Shown: in pieces, positions 1-5,408 of the stretch | Layout of the letters: every line of letters begins with the position of its first letter | Numbering within the stretch: the stretch's first letter is position 1 | Assembly (NCBI GenBank): GCA_938022345.1 | Contig: CALIEP010000033.1 | Span: 1-9,887, forward strand | Direction of reading: 5' to 3' | Length of the DNA stretch: 9,887 bases | Source: an uncultured Actinomyces sp. | GTDB taxonomy: Bacteria; Actinomycetota; Actinomycetes; Actinomycetales; Actinomycetaceae | Made by a program: the position numbers and the translations under genes | The notes under the pieces: model-generated | Seen by the model: only the letters and a program-made list of their open reading frames with translations | Databases searched by the model: none | What the model was told of the DNA's origin: nothing

Positions 1-310
1 CCCAGTGGTTGGTCGGACCCGCGTCCTCTTCCTTCTCACAGCAGATGAAGGTACGTGATTCAACACGCGCAACATCGGAGGGCTTCGAGCGAGCGAGGAA
101 GCAGTTCGGGCGCTTCTCTTCGTTCAGCTTGGTGAGCATGCCACTCTCGACCATTTCAGAGGTCAGGCGATCCCACTCTTCCTGGGAGCCATCAGCGAAC
201 TCCACGCGATCAGGGGTGGTCAGTGCTGCAATCTCAGCAACCCACTTGATGACATCTTCGGGAGCGTTCGCCGGAGCGGCTGCGCGCACATCCTGTTCAG
301 TCACGGACAT
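1..310 (-). CDS. pckG: Phosphoenolpyruvate carboxykinase (GTP), N-terminal part, truncated by window edge
   Basis: This cytosolic enzyme interconverts oxaloacetate plus GTP with PEP, CO2 and GDP, linking the TCA cycle to gluconeogenesis. Only about the first 103 codons are here; the family is usually about 600 residues, so the catalytic kinase loops lie outside the window. The product begins MSVTEQDVRAAAAPANAPED, and around residues 81-103 carries VARVESRTFICCEKEEDAGP followed by TNHW, the conserved N-terminal signature of GTP-dependent PEPCK that includes a substrate-contacting Arg. The ATG at 310 follows an AGGAGG ribosome site at normal spacing. It is transcribed away from the phosphate operon, with a candidate promoter at 416-444. 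The family call is secure; the truncation is only the window boundary. Confidence 0.95.
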   Translation of the reverse strand, partial: MSVTEQDVRAAAPANAPEDVIKWVAEIAALTTPDRVEFADGSQEEWDRLTSEMVESGMLTKLNEEKRPNCFLARSKPSDVARVESRTFICCEKEEDAGPTNHW

Positions 311-392
311 TTTGCCTCCTGAGGCACTCGGTGATTCTGGGACGTGGTCACGCCCCGATCTACGTTCTTAATCATCCTCTACCCCACCGGTA

Positions 393-408
393 TTTGCGCG
401 GGCGCAAA
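393..408. promoter_or_regulatory. Perfect palindrome TTTGCGC-GG-GCGCAAA, candidate operator
   Basis: Two perfect 7-base arms are separated by 2 bases. The palindrome lies just downstream of the candidate pckG -10 box, covering the predicted first transcribed bases, where a repressor would block initiation. The 2-base centre is too small for an RNA hairpin loop without opening stem pairs, which favours a DNA-binding site over an RNA structure. The regulator is unknown. Confidence 0.4.
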
Positions 409-415
409 GTCCCTT

Positions 416-444
416 TTTCTATTTAAATCTGACAATTCCGTCAA
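416..444 (-). promoter_or_regulatory. Candidate sigma-70-type promoter of pckG
   Basis: On the minus strand, TTGACG (439-444) is followed after exactly 17 bases by TAGAAA (416-421). This is a good -35 and a fair -10 for a housekeeping promoter. It would start transcription near 409 and leave a leader of about 100 bases before the pckG ATG. Assigned by eye only. Confidence 0.45.
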
Positions 445-496
445 CTATGGCCACGTTTCCTTGCAGTTTCCCGCAATATCTCGGTCATTCACAAAG

Positions 497-514
497 ATGT
501 GGCAATAGACACAT
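497..514. promoter_or_regulatory. Dyad ATGTG-N8-CACAT, CRP/GlxR-like
   Basis: The arms and spacing resemble the TGTGA-N6-TCACA site of CRP-family regulators such as actinobacterial GlxR, although the inner A and T of the consensus are not matched. A further CACA at 490-493 forms a second short dyad with the same TGTG. It lies about 100 bases upstream of the DUF47 start and could act on either divergent unit. This is a motif resemblance only. Confidence 0.3.
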
Positions 515-528
515 TCTTTAACAGGAGA

Positions 529-544
529 TTCACCCTAAAGTGAA
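529..544. promoter_or_regulatory. Dyad TTCAC-N6-GTGAA upstream of the phosphate operon
   Basis: Perfect 5-base inverted arms lie about 70 bases before the DUF47 start. The TTCACC half resembles one unit of the actinobacterial PhoP box (GTTCACC-type direct repeats), but the second unit is inverted rather than direct, so the match is imperfect. It could bind a dimeric regulator of phosphate uptake. Confidence 0.3.
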
Positions 545-612
545 CTTGAATATCCAGTGTGTAATGGATGACGATTGCCTTGAGGCAGTCTCAACACAAT
601 CGGAGGAACATT

Positions 613-1245
613 ATGGGGATCCGGAACAGAACGCAGGGCCCAAACTTCTTCGAATTCTTCACCCAGCAAGCGAGCAAGCTTGTCGAGGGAGTCGAAATTC
701 TTTCGCATATCTACGCCGCTTCCCCCGAAGAGCGAATCGCACTTCGCGACCAGCTTCATGGCGTCGAACACCAGGGCGACGAGCTCAACCACGAAATCTT
801 CCAACGGATTAACTCATCCTTCATCACTCCTTTTGACCGCGAAGACCTTCAGTCTCTTGCATCCCACTTGGATGACTGCATGGACTTCATTGACGAAGCC
901 GGCGACATGCTGGTCGTCTACGGCATCGCAGGTATCCACGAACAGATTGCACACCTGCTTGACGAGCAGATCGCAGTCATCGTTCATTGCGCAGAGCTGA
1001 CGGCTAAGAACATCCCGGCGCTCAAGTCCCCCGTAGACCTGCGCGATTACTGGATCGAGATCAACCGCCTCGAAAATGAGGGTGACTTGGCGTACCGCCG
1101 CACTCTCACGGCACTTTTCGACTCCGGTCTTGACCCCATCACGGTCATCAAGCTCAAGGATGTCATTCAGAGCCTTGAGTCATGTGCGGACGCTTTCGAA
1201 GATCTGGCCAATGTCATCGAAGCCCTTGCACTGAAGGAATCCTGA
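613..1245 (+). CDS. DUF47 / PhoU-like accessory protein of the PiT phosphate transporter
   Basis: This 210-residue cytoplasmic, all-helical protein belongs to the DUF47 family (PhoU-like, also called Pit accessory protein), which is regularly encoded beside PiT permeases and thought to modulate them. Acidic PhoU-like motifs are visible: EHQGDELNHEI near residue 51, a stretch around residues 78-97 containing DDCMDFIDEA, NRLENEGDLAYRR around 151-163, and SLESCADAFEDLANVIE near the C-terminus. E..D pairs of this type bind metals in PhoU proteins. I chose ATG 613 because GGAGGA sits at 602-607 and the product then begins MGIRNRTQGPNFFEFF; the ATG at 568 has no such site. It ends 3 bases before the permease start, so the two are almost certainly co-translated. 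The family is clear; the regulatory role comes from family knowledge. Confidence 0.9.
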   Translation: MGIRNRTQGPNFFEFFTQQASKLVEGVEILSHIYAASPEERIALRDQLHGVEHQGDELNHEIFQRINSSFITPFDREDLQSLASHLDDCMDFIDEAGDMLVVYGIAGIHEQIAHLLDEQIAVIVHCAELTAKNIPALKSPVDLRDYWIEINRLENEGDLAYRRTLTALFDSGLDPITVIKLKDVIQSLESCADAFEDLANVIEALALKES

Positions 1246-1248
1246 GCC

Positions 1249-2310
1249 GTGGATCTTAACCTGATCCTGGTATGCATCGTCATTGCCGTTGCGCTGTTCT
1301 TCAGCTACACCAACGGCTTCCATGACGCTGCGAACGCGATTGCGACCTCTGTTTCTACTAAGGCATGGACTCCTCGTGCGGCTCTCTTGATGGCCGCAAG
1401 TATGAATATTCTTGGCGCCATGATGGGAACTGCGGTTGCAAAGACCATCGGCGAGGGGATCATTTCGATCTCCCCATATGCTGAATCTACCCAGGTAGAA
1501 ATGCAGCAAAAGGGTCTGGTCATCATCCTTGCGGCACTCCTCGGTGCCTGCATATGGAACCTGGTCACTTGGTGGTTTGGGCTTCCCTCTTCTTCTTCGC
1601 ACGCGTTGATTGGCGGTATGGTCGGAGCTGGCTTGATGAGCGGTACCGCCGTCTACTGGTGGGGTATCGTCAAGTCGGTCATCATCCCGATGTTCGCTTC
1701 CCCCATCATTGGCTTCATCGTCGGCTACATCGTCATGCGCATCGTGCTTTTCCTACTACGTAACGCGCAGTACCACCACACCATGCGTCGTTTCCGTGCC
1801 GCGCAGCGCTTCTCCTCAGCCGCGATGGCCCTTGGCCACGGCATCCAAGATGCGCAGAAGACCATGGGCATCATTGTCATGGCCCTTCTTGCGGGCGGCT
1901 ACGGTGAGACCCACCAGATCTACGATCCCATCACCGGCGATATGACCGTCCCGATGTGGGTCAAGATCTCGGGAGCTCTTGCGATCTCCTTGGGCACCAT
2001 GGCTGGTGGTGGCCGAATTATGCGAACCATCGGCCGTAAGATCATCGACCTTGATCCCGCCCGTGGTTTCGTTTCCGAGGCCGTGTCCTCCTCGATCCTC
2101 TACCTGTGCTCCTACGTCGTCCACGCTCCGATCTCGACAACTCAGGTTGTTTCGACCTCGATCATGGGCGTTGGGTGCACAAAACGTTTCTCAGCAGTGC
2201 GTTGGGGCGTTGCGGGATCGATCGTGACCGCCTGGTTCTTGACCCTACCCGCAGCTGCCGCAGTTTCTGCGGTTGTCTACTGGGTCTGCGCGCTGATCGT
2301 TGGAGTCTGA
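1249..2310 (+). CDS. pit: PiT-family inorganic phosphate permease
   Basis: This 353-residue integral membrane protein is a low-affinity symporter that in bacteria usually carries neutral metal-phosphate with protons. The two inverted halves of the PiT fold are recognisable. The first has GFHDAANAIAT at residues 23-33 and GLPSSSSHALIGG at 111-123. The second has LGHGIQDAQKTMG at 195-207 and HAPISTTQVVSTSIMGVG at 292-309. A charged, soluble segment rich in Arg and Gln (about 171-189) separates them, as expected. The start is GTG at 1249, with GAAGGA at 1233-1238, only 3 bases after the DUF47 stop. The length is typical of short actinobacterial PiT proteins and no key motif is missing. The symbol is given on family grounds. 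Confidence 0.95.
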   Translation: MDLNLILVCIVIAVALFFSYTNGFHDAANAIATSVSTKAWTPRAALLMAASMNILGAMMGTAVAKTIGEGIISISPYAESTQVEMQQKGLVIILAALLGACIWNLVTWWFGLPSSSSHALIGGMVGAGLMSGTAVYWWGIVKSVIIPMFASPIIGFIVGYIVMRIVLFLLRNAQYHHTMRRFRAAQRFSSAAMALGHGIQDAQKTMGIIVMALLAGGYGETHQIYDPITGDMTVPMWVKISGALAISLGTMAGGGRIMRTIGRKIIDLDPARGFVSEAVSSSILYLCSYVVHAPISTTQVVSTSIMGVGCTKRFSAVRWGVAGSIVTAWFLTLPAAAAVSAVVYWVCALIVGV

Positions 2311-2322
2311 GGCCCCAATTCA

Positions 2323-2760
2323 GTGAAAGCATCATTCATTCGCACCTGCTGTGGTGTGCTTGCCCTTTTCTTCGGGGCAAGCACACTCAGCGGGTGCGGT
2401 TTTTCTTCTGTCATGCGGCTTTCTGTCGGAGCCTGCGTTCAGATTCCAACCTCAACTAGCGCGTACTCTTTGGAAACTGTTTCCTGCTCGCGCCCTCACC
2501 AGGCTGAGGTTTTTGCCCTTCCCGCTGTTGGGGGATCAGAATTTCCCGAGGCCGCACAACTTGAGTCGGAAGCACGACGCGAATGCGAAAAAGACTTCAC
2601 ACCCTACGTAGGAAGCGGTGTCGAAGACTCGGCCCTTGACCTCATTTGGATGACTCCCAGTCGAGAGTCATGGGAGCGGGGCGACCGACAGATCGTGTGT
2701 CTTGCCGCTGCGAACGGCGATCAAACCCTTCGCGGTTCTGTTCGCGATTCGGCGTACTAG
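2323..2760 (+). CDS. Small lipoprotein with a septum-formation-type domain
   Basis: The 145-residue product has a lipoprotein signal: MKASFIRT, a hydrophobic run, then lipobox LSGC with Cys25 as the predicted lipidation site, so it should be anchored on the outer face of the membrane. The mature part matches the actinobacterial septum formation family (Pfam Septum_form): GACVQIP, an ETVSCSRPHQAEVFAL block, FPEAAQLESEARRECEKDF, and a final SWERGDRQIVCLA. Paired cysteines at the three conserved places probably form disulfides. Family members are small exported domains whose molecular role is poorly defined. The start is GTG at 2323 with a TGAGG site overlapping the end of pit, 12 bases after the pit stop, so it should be the third gene of that operon. 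The lipoprotein call is strong, the domain call good and the function unknown. Confidence 0.8.
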   Translation: MKASFIRTCCGVLALFFGASTLSGCGFSSVMRLSVGACVQIPTSTSAYSLETVSCSRPHQAEVFALPAVGGSEFPEAAQLESEARRECEKDFTPYVGSGVEDSALDLIWMTPSRESWERGDRQIVCLAAANGDQTLRGSVRDSAY

Positions 2761-2778
2761 CACCAGCTAACAGCTAGT
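2756..2778. terminator. Short dyad spanning both stop codons of convergent genes, weak terminator candidate
   Basis: ACTAGC (2756-2761) and GCTAGT (2773-2778) are perfect 6-base inverted arms around an 11-base loop. The plus-strand TAG of the lipoprotein lies in the left arm and the minus-strand TAG of the Nudix gene in the right arm. Only 13 bases separate the two genes and no T-run follows, so termination here is uncertain. Confidence 0.3.
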
Positions 2779-3802
2779 CGGCAACTCGAGGTGCGTGACG
2801 CTCAATGTCGATCACACGCACCCTGTTCCCCTCCGGAAGAGTGTGCAAAATGACCATCTCAGACGCGGAAAGCTCCCTGGCATCAAGCGGGAAATTCATC
2901 CTCACACCAGATGGAGTGAATTGACGAAAAACATCAAAAAGGCCCGGAAGCATAGTGCGTGGCGTGCAGAGAACTCGCGGTTCACCGTCCGCCAAAAGCG
3001 CACGTACAAAGGCCTCGTCAGAGGAAGAATTCGCACCATCGCGTGAGGGAAGAGTATCGATTGATACTCCCGCGAGCGCAGCCCAGGGCCCCAGCGTCTG
3101 CCGGGTCCGCGCAGAAGAGGTCGCCATCGCTCGACGAACCCCGTATGCAGACAGCAGGTCTACCAGTTCAAGTGCCTCGCGAACCCCGGTACGCGACAGA
3201 GGACGCGCGTCGTCATCGCCCTCCCAATGCTGGGCTGGAAGTGCACGCGCATGGGGCAACATAGCCAAAGGAGTCGTCACAAGCTCGCCACTTCGGCCTC
3301 GCATGAGAAGTTCGTTGAGGAGACGACGATCCCCGCGACGAGTAAGAAGATCGTGCGCACGCGAAGGAGACATCCACCGCGCCTGGTCAATTTCCCGCGT
3401 AGGAGCGCGGTGGACCGGCTTGCGCAGGTGGATCAGGCCATGATCAGAATGAGGATTGTCTTCCATGAGGGTTCCCACCCAGTAGCGGACCTCCTTGGTC
3501 TGCCCTGATCCGAGGCGGTAGCGCTGAGTCGTTAGTGGAGCGCCGAGGCTGATGACGTGACCGGTTTCTTCTTCGACCTCACGCACAGCCGCAACGGGAA
3601 TGGTCTCTCGTCCCTCAATCTTGCCTTTCGGCCACGACCAATCGTGATACTGGGGGCGATGGACTAGCAGAACTTCGATCTCAGCCTCGTCAAGCACATC
3701 TCCTGGGAGGATCTCACGACCCGGGTCGCGTAAGCGCCACACAAGGTCACCGCCTGCGCTAATAAGGCGCATCGGGGGCATGGGCTGAGGGCTGGGTGTC
3801 AC
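2774..3802 (-). CDS. MutT1-like Nudix hydrolase fused to a degenerate histidine-phosphatase domain
   Basis: This 342-residue fusion has the architecture of mycobacterial MutT1, which hydrolyses oxidised nucleotides such as 8-oxo-(d)GTP, and of related diadenosine polyphosphate hydrolases. The N-terminal Nudix domain (about 11-165) has a complete metal-binding box from G60 to G81: E66, then R74-E75-V76, with E78 and E79. WSWPKGK lies just before it, as usual. The C-terminal domain (about 171-335) resembles the histidine-phosphatase fold, with PLSRTGVREAL and SSARTRQTLGPWA. However, its RHG-type motif reads LPHARA, with Pro183 before His184, and the usual C-S/T-H motif reads LCTPR, with Pro281 instead of His. 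That half is therefore probably inactive or changed in role. The GTG at 3802 gives the full product; ATG 3781 or 3772 are alternatives, and no start has a strong ribosome site. The upstream TANNNT motifs allow a leaderless message. Confidence 0.88.
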   Translation of the reverse strand: MTPSPQPMPPMRLISAGGDLVWRLRDPGREILPGDVLDEAEIEVLLVHRPQYHDWSWPKGKIEGRETIPVAAVREVEEETGHVISLGAPLTTQRYRLGSGQTKEVRYWVGTLMEDNPHSDHGLIHLRKPVHRAPTREIDQARWMSPSRAHDLLTRRGDRRLLNELLMRGRSGELVTTPLAMLPHARALPAQHWEGDDDARPLSRTGVREALELVDLLSAYGVRRAMATSSARTRQTLGPWAALAGVSIDTLPSRDGANSSSDEAFVRALLADGEPRVLCTPRTMLPGLFDVFRQFTPSGVRMNFPLDARELSASEMVILHTLPEGNRVRVIDIERHAPRVAD

Positions 3803-3824
3803 GTTATTAACCCTAACCTAGAGT

Positions 3825-3860
3825 GAGCGTGGGTGCGGGCTTAAACCCGCACCCACGCTC
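3825..3860 (-). terminator. Strong 15-bp hairpin, likely terminator of the oxidoreductase gene
   Basis: A perfect 15-base inverted repeat (3825-3839 and 3846-3860) encloses a 6-base loop, with an almost entirely GC-rich stem. It begins 16 bases downstream of the minus-strand oxidoreductase stop. No T-tract follows on either strand, so it would be a U-less terminator of the kind proposed in actinobacteria, or an RNA-stabilising 3' end. It also sits only 22 bases before the Nudix GTG, so read-through could affect that gene. Confidence 0.65.
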
Positions 3861-3876
3861 TTGCCAGATTGGTAAT

Positions 3877-4521
3877 TTAGTAGGCGACAGTGAAACGCTG
3901 TCCCGTATGAGTGGGCGTTTCGATCTCGTCGACAAAGGCCTGGGCAAAGTCCGCTCCAGAGATATCGGAAACCCCGTTCTCATCAGTGAGCAGAACATCA
4001 CCGCCGAGGCGGAAGTGCCCGGTATGGGTTCCGGGATTGTAGGAACCGAAATTACCCGCGGGAGAAACAAAGAACCACTGAAGATCATCACTGCGCGAGC
4101 GCAAATCTTCGAGGACCGCGGCCAGTTGGCCGGCCTCGGAGCGGAATTCCTCAGGGAAGTCCGGAAGCGAAGCAAGGGTACGTCCGCCCTCTTTAACACG
4201 CAATGATCCGGCACCACCGACGATCCCCAAGCGCACTCCAGCCTTCTGAGCGAGGTCCGCAACTTGTGAATAGAGGAAGCGAAGAGAGCCATCCAAAGCG
4301 CCTCGAGGCGAAAGCGCACCAACGACGACATCCGCACCATCGACAACGCTGCGAAGGACCTCCTCATCGAGAAGGTCACCGTGGTTGTAGGTCACGCCTT
4401 CGATTGGCTCCGAGGGCCGTGAACGCGACCAAGAAACTACGTGGAAGCCACGAGAAAGCGCCTCAGCTGCAATATGCGAACCCGCGTAACCTGTTCCACC
4501 AAGAATTGCAATGGTCGTCAT
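3877..4521 (-). CDS. NAD(P)-binding Rossmann-fold protein, COG2910-like (putative NADH-flavin reductase)
   Basis: This 214-residue cytoplasmic protein belongs to the atypical short-chain dehydrogenase/NmrA-like group. The N-terminus MTTIAILGGTGYAGSHIAAE holds the dinucleotide-binding GGTGYAG loop (residues 8-14). SWSRSR follows the second strand, a position that often selects NADP. DGADVVVGALSPRGA and LGIVGGAGSLRV correspond to later Rossmann strands. The ending HTGQRFTVAY is typical of the COG2910 group, annotated as NAD(P)H-binding or Rrf2-linked NADH-flavin reductase. The length is normal. The ATG at 4521 follows an AGAGGAG site at good spacing. The substrate cannot be inferred, and no Rrf2-type regulator is adjacent. 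The fold is certain; the enzymatic label is provisional. Confidence 0.82.
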   Translation of the reverse strand: MTTIAILGGTGYAGSHIAAEALSRGFHVVSWSRSRPSEPIEGVTYNHGDLLDEEVLRSVVDGADVVVGALSPRGALDGSLRFLYSQVADLAQKAGVRLGIVGGAGSLRVKEGGRTLASLPDFPEEFRSEAGQLAAVLEDLRSRSDDLQWFFVSPAGNFGSYNPGTHTGHFRLGGDVLLTDENGVSDISGADFAQAFVDEIETPTHTGQRFTVAY

Positions 4522-4547
4522 GAGAGCTCCTCTAAGACAAATACCCC

Positions 4548-4563
4548 CACTGGGCTAACAGTG
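4548..4563. promoter_or_regulatory. Dyad CACTG-N6-CAGTG upstream of the oxidoreductase gene
   Basis: Perfect 5-base inverted arms lie 27 bases before the oxidoreductase ATG, within the 94-base gap to the next minus-strand gene. The gap also holds a small CAAG-N5-CTTG hairpin near 4570-4582. I could not assign a clear promoter there. The dyad could be an operator or a short leader hairpin. Confidence 0.25.
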
Positions 4564-4615
4564 TTCTCAACAAGGAATTCTTGGTTTCTATTCCTGCGCG
4601 CTCACAATATAAAAC

Positions 4616-5254
4616 TCAATCCAACTCACCGATGCGCGCTCGGGAGGCAGCACCTTCGAGCTCTTGAGCGGTCATGACCAGTGCCCGCGCACGCATCGTC
4701 ACTCCGTACGCCAAAGCATCATGCGGATCATCGATCCACTGTCTTCCCACTCTGGGATCGCCAGCAGCAACAATGCGCATTGCATGTGCAAGCTCCGTAA
4801 AGATGTCTTCCAGATCATCATCACGTTTTTCTCCGGACAGAAGTGCGTCCGCGTCATGGACAATATCTTCTAAAGGACGCGCGTAAATGGGCTCTTCGAG
4901 TCCGGGGACCTGCTCCGCATGCAATCCCAAGATGTACAGATCAGCAACCGTGAGCGGGTCACGGTGGAACCACTCTCTGAACAAGTACACGCGCCACAGC
5001 GCGCCTGGAAGAGTGAAATCAGGGCTCTGCGACCACAGCTCGGCAACTAGAGGAACTCCACCGGTGGAGAGCAGCTCGCGAAGGCGACGCAAGGCCTCGG
5101 CATCAAAATCTTCATCTCCCACACCCAGCAGCGCCCAAGCAGTTGAGTGAGCAAGAACAGAAGAATCGGCGACATCTGGAGCACCAACAATTGCCTCTGT
5201 TTGCGCGTAGTCCAAGATCGCCGGACGCCTTGGGATGCGTTGCGGTTCGCCCAT
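4616..5254 (-). CDS. Conserved actinobacterial protein of unknown function
   Basis: The 212-residue product is predicted soluble, acidic and largely helical, with no signal peptide or membrane segment. It reads like an actinobacteria-specific conserved hypothetical family: ILDYAQTEAIVGAPDVADSS, then AHSTAWALLGVG, then LVAELWSQSPDFTLPGALWR followed by VYLFREWFHRDP. The C-terminal third is an acidic helical region (DDDLEDIFTELAHAMRIVAAGDP) ending in ALAYGVTMRARALVMTA. I cannot name a reaction. The ATG at 5254 is preceded by AGGAGAG; the open frame runs 27 codons further upstream towards the tRNA but has no better start. It faces away from tRNA-Lys and lies 94 bases upstream of the oxidoreductase gene, with which it may or may not be cotranscribed. 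Confidence 0.75.
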   Translation of the reverse strand: MGEPQRIPRRPAILDYAQTEAIVGAPDVADSSVLAHSTAWALLGVGDEDFDAEALRRLRELLSTGGVPLVAELWSQSPDFTLPGALWRVYLFREWFHRDPLTVADLYILGLHAEQVPGLEEPIYARPLEDIVHDADALLSGEKRDDDLEDIFTELAHAMRIVAAGDPRVGRQWIDDPHDALAYGVTMRARALVMTAQELEGAASRARIGELD

Positions 5255-5306
5255 TTGCTCTCCTACCAGTAAGATGGTGGGGTTGGTCCACCCGATGGGC
5301 CACACA

Positions 5307-5320
5307 GCGGGATTACCCGC
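5307..5320 (+). other. Short hairpin abutting the tRNA-Lys 5' end
   Basis: GCGGG (5307-5311), loop ATTA and CCCGC (5316-5320) form a 5-bp stem that stops exactly at the first base of tRNA-Lys. It would be in the precursor leader beside the RNase P cleavage point. It may influence processing or be chance. Confidence 0.3.
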
Positions 5321-5392
5321 GGGCCTATAGCTCAATGGTAGAGCAGCGGACTTTTAATCCGTAGGTTGGGGGTTCGAGTCCCCCTGGGCCTA
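5321..5392 (+). tRNA. tRNA-Lys (anticodon TTT)
   Basis: A full cloverleaf can be drawn. The acceptor GGGCCTA pairs with TGGGCCT through two G-U wobbles. The D stem is GCTC/GAGC, the anticodon stem GCGGA/TCCGT has loop CTTTTAA (anticodon at 5353-5355), and the T arm is GGGGG-TTCGAGT-CCCCC. The discriminator is A and CCA is not encoded. T-rich sequence follows (5393-5420). The downstream EamA gene converges on it only 16 bases away, so the tRNA and exporter transcripts meet tail to tail. Confidence 0.97.
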
Positions 5393-5408
5393 CTTCTTTT
5401 GCGCTTTT

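Larger units (their letters stand above)
311..612. other. Divergent intergenic region between pckG and the phosphate operon
   Basis: About 300 bases without a convincing gene separate two outward-facing transcription units. The region is visibly more AT-rich than its flanks around 410-530. It holds a candidate minus-strand promoter for pckG, a perfect palindrome at 393-408, and two dyads at 497-514 and 529-544 nearer the phosphate genes. I could not place a convincing -35/-10 pair for the plus-strand operon. An in-frame ATG at 568 would extend the DUF47 protein by 15 residues, but it lacks a good ribosome site. Confidence 0.7.

Noticed and set aside
9..371. Plus-strand open frame of about 120 codons at the left edge
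   Set aside because: It lies antisense over pckG, whose minus-strand reading has the clear PEPCK signature and ribosome site; the antisense product is Ser/Arg-rich with no family resemblance.
568..612. Upstream in-frame ATG adding 15 residues to the DUF47 protein
   Set aside because: There is no good ribosome site before 568, whereas GGAGGA precedes ATG 613; the extra residues do not look like the family N-terminus.
2955..3443. Plus-strand open frames over the Nudix/phosphatase gene
   Set aside because: Arg/Ser-rich translations antisense to a well-recognised protein with no ribosome site.
5255..5335. 27-codon N-terminal extension of the 4616-5254 protein
   Set aside because: It would overlap tRNA-Lys on the opposite strand and lacks a ribosome site; ATG 5254 has AGGAGAG.
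5321..5392. tRNA-Lys as an integration site for a mobile element
   Set aside because: Neither flank shows an integrase, a repeated tRNA 3' end or foreign-looking genes; both neighbours are ordinary chromosomal genes.
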